A model generated the notes under the pieces. That model was not told the origin of the DNA. It was given only the letters and a program-made list of their open reading frames with translations, and ran no database searches. A DNA stretch of 64,000 bases from Ilumatobacter sp963746265 (GTDB lineage: Bacteria > Actinomycetota > Acidimicrobiia > Acidimicrobiales > Ilumatobacteraceae). Below are positions 25,814 through 34,887 of this stretch, piece by piece. The number at the start of each line of letters is the position of its first letter. Position 1 is the first letter of the stretch. Both the position numbers and the translations under genes were made by a program. The DNA lies in contig CAVVAM010000013.1 of assembly GCA_963746265.1 (NCBI GenBank), forward strand, positions 1 through 64,000, written 5' to 3'.

Positions 25814-27106
25814 ATGCGCCTCGGACTCGGTCTCGTGATGCCTGCGCTGCTCGTCGCCGCTGCCTGTACGGACACATCTGATCGTGAGAGCGAGCGATCA
25901 CCAGTGACGACTGCCGATGGCGGGGCCGACGAGCGCGTCGAAACGACTCCGGTGGCGAACGCTCCCCGTGTCGGAGAGCAGGCTCGCGACCGCATCGTCG
26001 TGGCGACTGGTGATGGGCGCCTCTATCACGTCGATCCCAGCGGTGCCGACCGGGTCGATCTGGTCGGCGAAGACGAGCCGGCCGCCTCCCAACCCGTCTG
26101 GAGTCCGGATGGTCGGCGACTCGGCTGGAGCCAGGGCGACGGTGCCGGTTTCGGCATCACCACGTCCAACATCGACGGCAGCGAGGTCCGCCGGGCGGCC
26201 ACTCCGTTCAATGGGTACTACGGATCTTGGGACCCGACGTCGTCATTGATCGGGTTCCTCGGCAATGCGGCGCCCGGCACGGGGCTGGTGCTCGACGACG
26301 GGTCGGGAACGGCCATCTCGCGCACTGTCGACAGCGATACGTTCTACTACTTCTCGTGGAGTCCGGACGGTGCCCGATGGGCGGTCCACAGCGGCTCGGG
26401 CATGCGCATCGTCGGCCTCGACGGCGAGCGCGTGACGATCGACCTGGACCGTTCCGCGTTTCGGGCTCCGACATGGGCGCCCGACGGAACGATCTTCCTC
26501 GCGATCGCACGTGACGACCGAAGCACCATCGTGGGATACGACCCCGAGACCGGTGACGTGCAAGATCTGCTCGATGTCGGTGCGGTCACGAATTTCGTGC
26601 TCGATCCGACGGGCCGGTCGTTGGCCATCGAGTCGATCGACATCGGCGCACTACCGGACGGAGACTTCGAACAACGTGCGCTCAGAGCCCAACCGGCGCC
26701 GAGCGGCGAGGTGATCATCTACGACATCGCGACGGGAGCGACCGAGCAGGCATTCGATTCGGTCAGCGGAGGGTTCTGGTGGAGCCCCGACGGTACGCAA
26801 CTCGCCATTCTGATCGGAGAAGTCGATGGCGCAGCGCTGTGGAACAGATGGCTCGTGTGGAGTGACGGCGAGTCGCTGCTCACCGAACGGTTCACGATCA
26901 CACCGACGTTCGCCGGCGCATACGTTCCCTTCTTCGATCAGTACGCGCAGAGCGTCACGCCGTGGTCGCCGGACAGCGAGTCGTTCGTCTACGCCGGAAC
27001 CGACGAGGCAGGCTCCTCGGGCGTCTTCGTGCAACGAGCCGAACCGGAGACACCGGCGGTACGCATCACCGATGACGGTGAGATTGCGTTCTGGTCGCCG
27101 ACTTGA
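25814..27106 (+). CDS. TolB/WD40-like beta-propeller lipoprotein
   Basis: A 430-aa lipoprotein with lipobox LLVAAAC (Cys18). Repeats of the TolB type follow: RIVVATGDGRLYHVDPSGAD, SQPVWSPDGRRLGWSQGDGA, FYYFSWSPDGARWAVHSGSG, APTWAPDGTIFLAIARDD, GGFWWSPDGTQLAILIGEVD, VTPWSPDSESFVYAG. The recurring (V/F)WSPDGxxLA motif is the PD40 repeat. Such proteins bind ligands or partners at the cell surface; no enzyme motif is present. A G-run just before the ATG is a weak ribosome site. Confidence 0.85.
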   Translation: MRLGLGLVMPALLVAAACTDTSDRESERSPVTTADGGADERVETTPVANAPRVGEQARDRIVVATGDGRLYHVDPSGADRVDLVGEDEPAASQPVWSPDGRRLGWSQGDGAGFGITTSNIDGSEVRRAATPFNGYYGSWDPTSSLIGFLGNAAPGTGLVLDDGSGTAISRTVDSDTFYYFSWSPDGARWAVHSGSGMRIVGLDGERVTIDLDRSAFRAPTWAPDGTIFLAIARDDRSTIVGYDPETGDVQDLLDVGAVTNFVLDPTGRSLAIESIDIGALPDGDFEQRALRAQPAPSGEVIIYDIATGATEQAFDSVSGGFWWSPDGTQLAILIGEVDGAALWNRWLVWSDGESLLTERFTITPTFAGAYVPFFDQYAQSVTPWSPDSESFVYAGTDEAGSSGVFVQRAEPETPAVRITDDGEIAFWSPT

Positions 27107-27388
27107 GCATCGACGCGGCGATCAAGTCGATCTGGTACTGGAACGACGACGGCGGGGACGGAGCATTCGCAGCCGGACAGGACGGTTGCGAGCCGACACG
27201 TGTCAGGCGTTTGCGGGGCCCAACGGTCTGGCGGAGGTCGGTCGGCTTCCAGTTCGTCGCGGGTAGGGTCAGGATCGTCACGGATGGGCGATGTGGAACT
27301 CGAGCAACTCACCAGGTGCGTCGACGTTCGGCACTGCTCCACCTGGGATGTTGATCGAGTTCGGCCCGACGAGTTGAGGAGGTTCGAC

Positions 27389-27751
27389 GTGCGCAGATTC
27401 TGGCTCATGGACCCAGACGATCATGATCGTCCGATGGCGCTCGTGGAGACCGATGGGCGTCTCCACATCGTGGACGTGATTCGATTCGGTCCCTCGCACA
27501 CCGGGCTCGACGACCAGCAGGTGGTCTGGGACCTCGTCATCGGCCGTGTCGCCCCCACGTTGACTCCGGCGCTCGACGCCTCGGCGATCGACGAGGTGGG
27601 TGTCGCCCCTCACCCCGATCTTCGACGAGGCGAACACGGCGACCCGCACGCCACCGACCGGATCGGGCGAGGCGACCGGCGTCGACGGGGCCGGGCAGTC
27701 GACGGTGACCACGGAGGAACGAACCGCACGCGCAGCCGCGGCGACCGATAG
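27389..27751 (+). CDS. Hypothetical protein
   Basis: A 120-aa frame. I chose GTG 27389 because GAGGAGG lies at 27376-27382. It starts VRRFWLMDPDDHDRPMALVE and continues DGRLHIVDVIRFGPSHTGLD. Codon bias is host-like up to about residue 85, and then the sequence becomes Arg/Gly-rich and may be past a frameshift. No family is known. Confidence 0.5.
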   Translation: MRRFWLMDPDDHDRPMALVETDGRLHIVDVIRFGPSHTGLDDQQVVWDLVIGRVAPTLTPALDASAIDEVGVAPHPDLRRGEHGDPHATDRIGRGDRRRRGRAVDGDHGGTNRTRSRGDR

Positions 27752-28173
27752 AGAACCGGGTCGGGAGCCGCTCCGAGACGTGCGTCGTCAGCGAGGAGTC
27801 ACGGGCGCTCGGCGCATCTCGTGACGCGCTCCTCGATCAGACACGACGAGCGCACGAGGATCCGCTTCCGAACAGAACCGCCACGACAGCGGCTTCGGAT
27901 CGCTCGCGTCGGGTGCCGCCACCGCCACATGGTCATGGACGAGCGGGGCGCTCTGCCTCGCGCCGCACTCCTGCGCCATCCGAGCGCAGCCACCTGGGAT
28001 TTCCCGGTGCTCGGGATGCCTCGCATGTGGCGGTGGACGGAATATCCGGCCCGATGCCGTCGAACGACGCGGGTCCGACCGACCACTCGTACGGGCCGAA
28101 CAGGATCTGCCCAGACGGTCGTCTCGTCAATGGGTTGGGGTGCCACCTCACGCGATCCGCAGAGTGCCTGTTC
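27752..28173. other. No recognisable gene
   Basis: Convergent space between the hypothetical gene and a lipoprotein gene. Frames are Arg-rich and unconvincing. Confidence 0.35.
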
Positions 28174-29232
28174 TCAGCAGTCGGTGGTGATGCCTGCCGC
28201 TTCGAGTGCGCCACATTCGAGTTCCCACCACCACTGACCGGCGCTGAGTCGGACGACAGCGGAGGTCGGTGAGGGTTCGCCGAGGCCGAGCAGGGTGAAC
28301 ACCTCGGCCCAGTCAGCGAGCTGTCGGGTCTGCCGGTACTCCTCGAGCGCAGCACGAGTCAATGGGCCCGTCACTCCGTCGACAACGAGGTTCGCGCCCG
28401 CAGCGTTGAGCGCCGTCTGGATGTCCACCACCGACGGCCAGTCGAGGTCGCCGTCGAGTTGTGGCGATCCGAGCCCGACATCGGGGACGTAGAAACCGTT
28501 CGGGACGAAGGTCGAGTCGTTCCATGCGAGGAACTCCGCAGCCGGGTACGCCTCGCTCAACTCGGTCACCGTCGACCCCAAACCGATTTCGCTGGTGGTC
28601 GCAAGGTGTGTCGGTGGAAGGGACCGAGGAGGTGCTGAGCCAGCTGGGATGCTGACCTTGCCGGGCCACCAGTCGCCAATCGAGACGGCCCATGCAGCCA
28701 GCACGGCGTCCGGTGTTGCCACACCCGAGTCGACGGAATCGGCGAAGCCGACATGCAGGCCTGCGTCCGGCCAGAACATCACAACACCCTCCGTGCAGCC
28801 CCACTGGATGCAGACGGCGATCTGATGCTGCGAGTCCTCTTCGATCTGCGGTGTTCCGAGCCACGTGGTGAGCCACGGTTCCACGACGTGACGAGCGGTC
28901 CCGAACGGATGCGGCCCGATTCCGCCCGGGGACAGCACCACTTGCTCAGATGATCGGGTTTCGACGGCGTCACTGATCGTCGTGCCGGGCGTTGAGGTGG
29001 TCGCACTCGAGGTCGCTACGGTCGGTCCGGGAGTCGAAGGGGTCGTCACCGGCACAGCGGTCGATGTAGCGGACGGCTCCAGGGTCGGAGTCGACGCCAT
29101 CGACGTCAAGTCACTCGCCCCAGCCGTCGCACCCGTGGTTGCAGAAGTATCCGTTGGCGCCGTGGCTTCTTCAGAGCCGCACGCACCGACCAACAGAGCG
29201 ACCGTGCCGAGAGCAACCACCCACGTCCTCAT
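28174..29232 (-). CDS. Lipoprotein with a peptidoglycan-binding-like domain
   Basis: A 352-aa lipoprotein: lipobox LLVGAC (Cys18), a long Thr/Ser/Pro linker, a middle domain with paired Cys (CIQWGC) that begins LSPGGIGPHPFGTARHVVEP, and a C-terminal helical segment PSVVDIQTALNAAGANLVVD GVTGPLTRAALEEYRQ that matches the PG_binding_1 pattern. The GIGPxxFG motif recurs in actinobacterial secreted proteins. It probably sits in the cell wall. Confidence 0.75.
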   Translation of the reverse strand: MRTWVVALGTVALLVGACGSEEATAPTDTSATTGATAGASDLTSMASTPTLEPSATSTAVPVTTPSTPGPTVATSSATTSTPGTTISDAVETRSSEQVVLSPGGIGPHPFGTARHVVEPWLTTWLGTPQIEEDSQHQIAVCIQWGCTEGVVMFWPDAGLHVGFADSVDSGVATPDAVLAAWAVSIGDWWPGKVSIPAGSAPPRSLPPTHLATTSEIGLGSTVTELSEAYPAAEFLAWNDSTFVPNGFYVPDVGLGSPQLDGDLDWPSVVDIQTALNAAGANLVVDGVTGPLTRAALEEYRQTRQLADWAEVFTLLGLGEPSPTSAVVRLSAGQWWWELECGALEAAGITTDC

Positions 29233-29377
29233 GCTCGCCTCCACATCCGACATTGCGCCTCGTGCCTCTCGTCAGCCAGGGTCGATCGGCCCCACCCACG
29301 TGCATCTTCGAGGAATGCGCACGGGCACGCAGAAGGACGACGACGTTCGGTCGGGGTGCGTCGGCCCGTCCGGCCAC

Positions 29378-29840
29378 TGTTGACCTGGGGCCCGGCGTCG
29401 GTGGCATGGATGTCGGCCACCCCGAGCACGTCGAAACCAGCACGGGTCACCAGGCCGGCTGCCATCGGGTCGGCTTCGAGCGCGTTCTCACCGACGGGGT
29501 GGGCACGCTCGGTCAGGGGGACTCGAGGTCGTCGAACGCCACTCCGCGCCGACGAGTGCGGGCCGGAGCCGCTCGAACACCGACGAGGCGTCGGCGGCGA
29601 CGTCCGACTCGACGCTCCGTCCGAGCATGACATCGCCGACGAAGACGAGTCGAGCCGATCCCGCGGTCACTGCGGGCGGGGTGGGGTCGGCCGAAGGTGT
29701 CATCTCCGCAGCCGCGGCGGCGAGGGCAATGCGTCCGGGCCGGCCGGCGCGGACGTCGGTGGAACGCCCTCAGCATGATCCGACGCTGCGCACCCGGCCA
29801 CGAGCACCGCGATGGCGACGGTCTGCGATCGAGCGTCCAT
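29378..29840 (-). pseudogene. CapA-family (metallophosphatase-like) lipoprotein relic
   Basis: Three pieces in three frames line up. From ATG 29840: MDARSQTVAIAVLVAGCAAS, a lipoprotein leader. From about 29703: TPPAVTAGSARLVFVGDVML then GRSVESDVAADASSVFERLR, the GDxMLGR motif of CapA (poly-gamma-glutamate synthesis). Then PLTERAHPVGENALEADPMA, GFDVLGVADIHATDAG, where CapA has GFDVLxxANNHxxDxG. Two frameshifts separate them, and the sequence stops where the last two thirds of CapA should follow. Confidence 0.75.
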
Positions 29841-29962
29841 GCTTCCAGGGCGCGCCGGTCTCGCCTCCACACCACAGAGCCGAACGACGGGCCGAGCGCG
29901 TCCTCGCCGGGGCAGCGTCCCGGCCCCACGCAGCGGTGCGGAGGTGCCGGCAGGTCCACCGC

Positions 29963-30445
29963 TCAGACGCGGTAGCCGATCGACCGCAGCAATTCGAGAC
30001 GAGCGACGACGTCGTCGTCGGACTCGACGCCGAGCGGAGTCTCACCGTCGACCACGCCGACAATGCCGCAGCCCCGTTCGGTCTGGGCGACCAGCACCTC
30101 GAGCGGATTGGCGGTGGCACAGATGATGCGGCAGACCTCGGGCACCCGTTTGAGTGCGTTCATCACGTTGACCGGATACCCGTCGCGCAGGTAGACGACG
30201 AAGCAGTGACCCGCAGCGATCGCCAGGGCCGCAGTGACGGCTGCATCCACCAACTCGGCGTCGTTGCCGGACCGGCGGACGAGCCGCGGCCCGGAGGCCT
30301 CGCAGAACGCAGCGCCGAACCGCAGCGATGGTGACGAGCCGGCGAGCGTCTCGTGGAGATCCGAGACCGTCTTGATGAAGTGGGACTGGCCGACGATCAC
30401 GTTCGCATCGTCGGGGATCGTGATGGGGACAGCGTGGACTTCCAT
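29963..30445 (-). CDS. Adenosine-specific kinase-like protein (PF04008)
   Basis: A 160-aa protein of full family length. Signature stretches are VIVGQSHFIKTVSDLHETL, RFGAAFCEASGPRLVRRSGN, AGHCFVVYLRDGYPVNVMNA and VCRIICATANPLEVLVAQTE, ending GCGIVGVVDGETPLGVE. The family is mainly archaeal with scattered bacteria and was named from a structure; its in vivo reaction is unsettled. The start at ATG 30445 begins right at the conserved domain. It is a single gene. Confidence 0.88.
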   Translation of the reverse strand: MEVHAVPITIPDDANVIVGQSHFIKTVSDLHETLAGSSPSLRFGAAFCEASGPRLVRRSGNDAELVDAAVTAALAIAAGHCFVVYLRDGYPVNVMNALKRVPEVCRIICATANPLEVLVAQTERGCGIVGVVDGETPLGVESDDDVVARLELLRSIGYRV

Positions 30446-30936
30446 GCGTCCACCGTGCGCCCGCGGTCGCGGCCGCACCAGGGTCGCTCGGCCCTCCGTC
30501 AGCGCCTGTCGCGCACGCCGACGCCGCACATCGACGTGCCGTTCGACAGGCCGAACGAACGGAGGTGGGCCCACCACGAACTGCGATGGCGCACAGCATC
30601 GCGGAAGGGCACTGCTGCGAAGGATGACCAATGACCCGAACATCGATCGAAGATGTGCGGCGACGACGCCTCGCCGACGGTGGACGCTTGGGAGCGTGCA
30701 CGTCGGCGACATCTCGGTGACATCTCGACGGGCAGGCCGAAGATCGTGATGACGGCCATCGTGCGACCGATGGTGGGACAGCCGGCGACCGCCGGTCAGC
30801 TCCGCCTCGGGTAGGCGAGCATCACGGCGATCACCGACAGCGACACCACAGCCACGGCCGAGGTGGACAACGACACGCGAGGGCCGACGCCGCTGAACAC
30901 CTCGTCGGCTCATCAGCAGCGAGTACCGTCATCGCG
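30446..30936. other. Divergent intergenic stretch
   Basis: No confident gene. A minus-strand 34-codon frame (30796-30900, GTG start) encodes one hydrophobic helix (LSTSAVAVVSLSVIAVMLAY) and could be a small membrane peptide or a fragment. Confidence 0.3.
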
Positions 30937-31743
30937 GTGCCCGACGCAGACCACGGCGACATCCAGGAGCCCGAACGATGGGCGAGAACCCTGACGACGG
31001 TTGGTCGGATCGTCGTGGTCACGGCTGTCGTCGCAACTGTCGTTGCGCTCATCCTTGTTCAGCGGCTCTCGGTGACGTATCGGGACGGGCTCGCCGTCAC
31101 CGAAGCGTCGGCCGTGCTGGTCATCGACTCGGTCGAGTCGATCCGCACGCTCGCCGACGACGTCGCCGAGCTGGCGGCGACAGTGGTCGAGGGCCTCGAG
31201 CTCGCTCAGTCCCTGGTCGCAAGCGCGGAGGCGACCCTGGCAGATCTCGGCACCGCCGCCGCGACGAACCTGTCACAGACCGCCACGGCAGCAGCCGACA
31301 TCGCTGGCCGGCTGGCGGGGACCCTCGAAACGATCGAACGTTTCATTCCCGGTGAGAGCGACAGCATCGCCGAGGAGCTGCGTGCGTTCGCCGACGGACT
31401 CGAACCGGTGGCGGAACAACTGGAGACGATCGGCGAGGAGCTCACCACTGCTGCGACCGACGTCGCCGCCAGCCAGGTCACGCTCGCCGCGTTGGCAGTC
31501 CAGCTCGATGTGCTCGCAACCGACATCGGTGGACTCGGACCGAACTTCGACGCACTCGCTGCAACCGCCCAAGACCTCCGAGCGCGGGCCGACGCCGCAA
31601 CGGACCGCATCGACTTCGACCTCTGGTTGGGCCGAATCCTGATCGTGGCGGTGGGCGCCGTGTTCGCGGCGATCGGCGTCATCGCCGACCGATTCGGCCG
31701 GGCGTGGGTTGCAGCCGCTCCCGGGTCGTTGCCTGCTCGATAG
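30937..31743 (+). CDS. Membrane protein with long helical extracytoplasmic domain
   Basis: A 268-aa protein from GTG 30937. A helix at about 23-44 (VGRIVVVTAVVATVVALILV) and one near the C-terminus (ILIVAVGAVFAAIGVIA) bracket about 170 residues of Ala/Glu/Leu-rich heptads (ELAATVVEGLELAQSLVASA, AEQLETIGEELTTAATDVAA) that should form coiled coils like those of chemoreceptor or tape-measure-like proteins. No enzymatic motif. Function unknown. Confidence 0.65.
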   Translation: MPDADHGDIQEPERWARTLTTVGRIVVVTAVVATVVALILVQRLSVTYRDGLAVTEASAVLVIDSVESIRTLADDVAELAATVVEGLELAQSLVASAEATLADLGTAAATNLSQTATAAADIAGRLAGTLETIERFIPGESDSIAEELRAFADGLEPVAEQLETIGEELTTAATDVAASQVTLAALAVQLDVLATDIGGLGPNFDALAATAQDLRARADAATDRIDFDLWLGRILIVAVGAVFAAIGVIADRFGRAWVAAAPGSLPAR

Positions 31744-31846
31744 ATCTGGCCACCCGTCTTGGCGACCGACTCGGCGTCGGGAATCCGGGCGCGCAGCTCG
31801 CAGACGACGGAGTGAACCGAGTGGCACGCCTGCGTTCGTGATCACG

Positions 31847-33445
31847 TCAGGCGGGCACGTGCCGATACCGGGCGCCGACGCGCTCGATCATCACGGTGTC
31901 GACCGGCACGACGACGGGCGGGCCGACTGGATCGACAGGGTCTTCCCCGTGGGCCGAACGCCACCCGTTGCGCCCCGCCCGCTTGGCGGCGAAGAGGGCG
32001 GTGTCGGCTGCGTGCAGGAGGGTTCGGATGTCGGATTGCCGATCACCGTGCTCGGAACTCGCCACGCCGATCGACACGGTCTGTTGATGCAAGGATCCGT
32101 CATTGACCTCGAGTGGCATCCTGCGGAAGGCCTCGACCAAGCGTTGCGCCACGACTTCTGCCGATCGGAGTTCGGTCGACGCCAGGACCACCACGAACTC
32201 GTCGCCACCGTACCGACCCACGGCGTCGTCGTCACGGATCGAGGATCCGAGCAACGCTGCGGCGCGGGCCAGGATCTCGTCGCCGAACTGGTGGCCCCAC
32301 CGATCGTTCGTCGATTTGAAGTGGTCGAGATCGACGAACAGAATCGACATCGGATAGCCATGGTCGCGAGCGAACTGATGCTCGGTGGCGAGGAGTTCGT
32401 CGAGGTGCTGTCGATTGAACACTCCGGTGACGGGATCGATGCGGCGTTCGACATCCAGCTCGGCGGCACGGTTCGACATCGTCTCGAGTTCGCCGCGGAG
32501 TTTCGCGACGTCGGCTTGTCCCTGGAGCTGTCGTGCGATGATGACGTCGCTGGCCATCTCGGCCAGCACCTCGGGTTCCGGTACGTCGGCGTCGAGGAGT
32601 GGTGCCAGCTCGGGAATCGCGTCGGCGAAGCCTTCGACGGACTCGGCGAAACCGGGTGCCTCGATCCCGAGGGCCGACTTTGCGACGGCTTCCGCCCGGA
32701 CGAGCGATTCGAACTCGTCTGCCACCGAGTCGGCGACGAGACCACCCAGCACGACGAGAGCCTTCAGATCGCCACCGTCGGGTCCGCCGCCCGGCGTCTC
32801 GTGGCTGCTGCGGACGGCCGCCACGATGTGATCGGGGATCCGCCATGCCGCGAGCAGTTCGGCACCGACCGCCGCATGATCGACGCCGAGGGTCGCGAGT
32901 TCGGCGGCGATGATCTCGTCGTGAGGGCAGGTGGGCGTGAGTGACTCGTATGTCGCCGGCTCCAGCCGATCGATCACCAGGACGCCGATCTCCTGGAGCA
33001 GTGCGGCGAGGAACGCTTCGCCGGGTCGCACCCTGCGGCAACGCTCGGCGAACACCTGCGCGGCAACCGCTGCGTGCACGCTGCGGGTCCATCGATGTTC
33101 GAACGACAACCCTCCGGTCTGATTCGCCGCCCGGGGGGACAGCAGCGACATGCTCAGAGCGGCCGTCAGGACAGCGTCGATCCCGAGCATCATCACCGCC
33201 TGAGAGACGTTCGTCGTTCGTCGGTTGCGTGCGTACAGCGGAGAGTTGGCCAATCGCAGCAGTCGCGCCGACATCGCAGGATCGGTGCGGAGCACGTCGA
33301 CGACCGCTCCGACGTTCACATCGGGATCCTCCGCGATCTCGATCAAGCGGGCTGCGACGATCGGCGGGGAAGGAAGCGCACGCGCCGAATGGATCCGTTC
33401 TCGCAGATCTGGATCCATGTTGATCGCTGCGCCTGGGTTCGACAT
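31847..33445 (-). CDS. HDOD-GGDEF signalling protein (diguanylate cyclase)
   Basis: A 532-aa protein. An N-terminal HDOD domain (about 20-215: LPSPPIVAARLIEIAEDP, LLRLANSPLYARN, ALLQEIGVLVIDRL, AELLAAWRIPDHIVAAV), a helical linker, and a GGDEF domain from about 335: DPVTGVFNRQHLDELL, FVDLDHFKSTNDRWGHQFGD, catalytic RYGGDEF at 411-417, and inhibitory I-site RDDD at 404-407 five residues before it. It should make cyclic di-GMP and be product-inhibited. The start ATG 33445 has GAGGAG about nine bases upstream. It is divergent from the HAD gene. Confidence 0.92.
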   Translation of the reverse strand: MSNPGAAINMDPDLRERIHSARALPSPPIVAARLIEIAEDPDVNVGAVVDVLRTDPAMSARLLRLANSPLYARNRRTTNVSQAVMMLGIDAVLTAALSMSLLSPRAANQTGGLSFEHRWTRSVHAAVAAQVFAERCRRVRPGEAFLAALLQEIGVLVIDRLEPATYESLTPTCPHDEIIAAELATLGVDHAAVGAELLAAWRIPDHIVAAVRSSHETPGGGPDGGDLKALVVLGGLVADSVADEFESLVRAEAVAKSALGIEAPGFAESVEGFADAIPELAPLLDADVPEPEVLAEMASDVIIARQLQGQADVAKLRGELETMSNRAAELDVERRIDPVTGVFNRQHLDELLATEHQFARDHGYPMSILFVDLDHFKSTNDRWGHQFGDEILARAAALLGSSIRDDDAVGRYGGDEFVVVLASTELRSAEVVAQRLVEAFRRMPLEVNDGSLHQQTVSIGVASSEHGDRQSDIRTLLHAADTALFAAKRAGRNGWRSAHGEDPVDPVGPPVVVPVDTVMIERVGARYRHVPA

Positions 33446-33570
33446 CACGTGATACTCCTCGCGGACATCTGACTGTCCGGAGGCGAGCGGCATGCGCAAG
33501 GTGGTGTCGATGTCGATCACCCTGGGGCCCACCGGCATGCCCACGCGCGGCCGGGTCACCGTGCTCCGGC

Positions 33571-34197
33571 GTGGACGTGCAGGCCGTACTGCTCGACCTC
33601 GGTTCCGTACTGGTGAGGGTCGAGATCGACGACCTCGAGGATCTCGCCCGTCGGGTCGGGCGGGAACCCGCGATCGTGGCCGACGTCCTCGTCGGCGACC
33701 ACGGAACCGACGGCGATCATCCCTTCCATCGAGCCGAGCGGGGCGAGCTGACGCTGGCGGCTGCGCTCGACCTGGTCGAAGTCGAGGCCCGCCGTCGTGG
33801 CTTCTCATTCGGAGCGATTCGGCCGATGCTGTTCGATCCGCGGATCGAGGTCAATCACGACCTGGTCGCCGAGGTCCGCCGATTGCGGGCCACTGGTCGG
33901 CGTACCGGAGTGATCACCAACTCGGTGCGCGAGTGGATCGATCGGGTCGACGCCGCGCTCCCGTATGACGAACTGTTCGACGTGGTGATCGACTCGTGCC
34001 GGGTTGGGCTGAGAAAGCCCGACCCGCGCATCTTCCGACTGGCGCTCGACCGGCTCCAGGTCGCTCCGGAGCTCGTTCTCTTCGTCGACGACCGACCCGG
34101 GAACGTCGCCGCTGCGGCCGCCCTGGGAATGCAGACGGTTGCCGCCACCGAGTTCGATCAGATCGCCACGCAGGTTCGACGGGCGACCGGTGACTGA
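33571..34197 (+). CDS. HAD-superfamily phosphatase (YihX-like)
   Basis: A 208-aa HAD-IA hydrolase. Motif I is VLLDLGSVLV, where the second Asp of DxD is replaced as in YihX (DLGNV); motif II ITNS; motif III KPDPRIFRLAL; motif IV FVDDRPGNV. The helical cap follows motif I. YihX-type enzymes dephosphorylate sugar phosphates, but the substrate here is unknown. The start is GTG 33571. Confidence 0.85.
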   Translation: MDVQAVLLDLGSVLVRVEIDDLEDLARRVGREPAIVADVLVGDHGTDGDHPFHRAERGELTLAAALDLVEVEARRRGFSFGAIRPMLFDPRIEVNHDLVAEVRRLRATGRRTGVITNSVREWIDRVDAALPYDELFDVVIDSCRVGLRKPDPRIFRLALDRLQVAPELVLFVDDRPGNVAAAAALGMQTVAATEFDQIATQVRRATGD

Positions 34198-34233
34198 TGC
34201 CACGATCGCACAGGACGTCCCGAAACGAGCCCT

Positions 34234-34617
34234 TCAGAGCAGATCCCGACCGGGGAGGGGCTCCTCGGGGCCGGGCGGCCGCGGGTGTGGCGCGCCGTCA
34301 TCGTCACGGCGGCGCACCATCCACCAGCTGGCGACCACCAGCAGGAGCGAAAACGCGATGACGCCGACGATCGTGACTGTGCCGACGTCGGCGTCGTCGT
34401 CAGGTTCGGTTGGGGCGGTTTCGACGATCCCGGGTTCGGTCGTCTCGGGTTCGGTCGTCTCGGACACGGTCGTCGCCGGCGCAGTCTGATCAGGCTCGTC
34501 GATCGTTGCGACGACCGGTTCGGCCGCCTGCACCATCGGCATCGATGCCGGGGCGAGCAGCACGAGGGTTGCCACGACGAACGCGGCGAGACCGAGCCGA
34601 CGGTACACGTCAGTCAT
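34234..34617 (-). CDS. Small exported membrane protein
   Basis: A 127-aa protein with a signal peptide (LGLAAFVVATLVLLAPASMP), a Thr/Glu/Pro-rich stretch (TTVSETTEPETTEPGIVETA), a transmembrane helix (VTIVGVIAFSLLLVVASWWM) and a basic/Pro cytosolic tail. The ATG lies inside the end of the SulP STAS tail frame (8-base overlap), so it is coupled to the transporter gene. Its role is unknown; it may be an accessory of the transporter. Confidence 0.65.
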   Translation of the reverse strand: MTDVYRRLGLAAFVVATLVLLAPASMPMVQAAEPVVATIDEPDQTAPATTVSETTEPETTEPGIVETAPTEPDDDADVGTVTIVGVIAFSLLLVVASWWMVRRRDDDGAPHPRPPGPEEPLPGRDLL

Positions 34618-34887
34618 CAGAGCGTTCCGCCCCGCCGCTCTCGATGGTGCGTTCGATCGGCGAGCGCTCGGCGCCGGCGTGTTCGGCTGCCCAGGCCCTG
34701 GCGTCGGCGTGGGCCTGGCGGGTGCTCTCACCGAGGAAGCTCGTGCTCCGGTAGACGTTGTCGGAGCCGATGATGTCGGTGGCACCGGTGACCCGTAGCT
34801 GACGGATCACGTTCCGGTTGCCGGTGACGATCATCAGCTTGCTGTCGACCTTGCGCAGCGACGTGGCGTAGTTCTTGACGACCTCGA
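34610..34887 (-). pseudogene. Out-of-frame C-terminal STAS tail of the SulP transporter
   Basis: The frame after the SulP stop continues the STAS domain: TLIEVVKNYATSLRKVDSKL, MIVTGNRNVIRQLRVTGATD, IIGSDNVYRSTS, then a charged tail. Adding one G to the run at about 34897-34900 (GCGGGGCGACG) joins it to the transporter. An independent start (ATG 34834) would give only half a STAS domain, so it is a frameshifted tail rather than a gene. Confidence 0.75.

Noticed and set aside
25428..25838. Plus-strand frame starting MHVAVLEGHKGKNLDPLEQW
   Set aside because: Protein-like for about 40 codons, but it has no start signal or family and overlaps the lipoprotein start.
30796..30900. Minus-strand 34-codon hydrophobic frame
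   Set aside because: One helix only and no ribosome site; could be a small membrane peptide, but evidence is too thin for a gene call.
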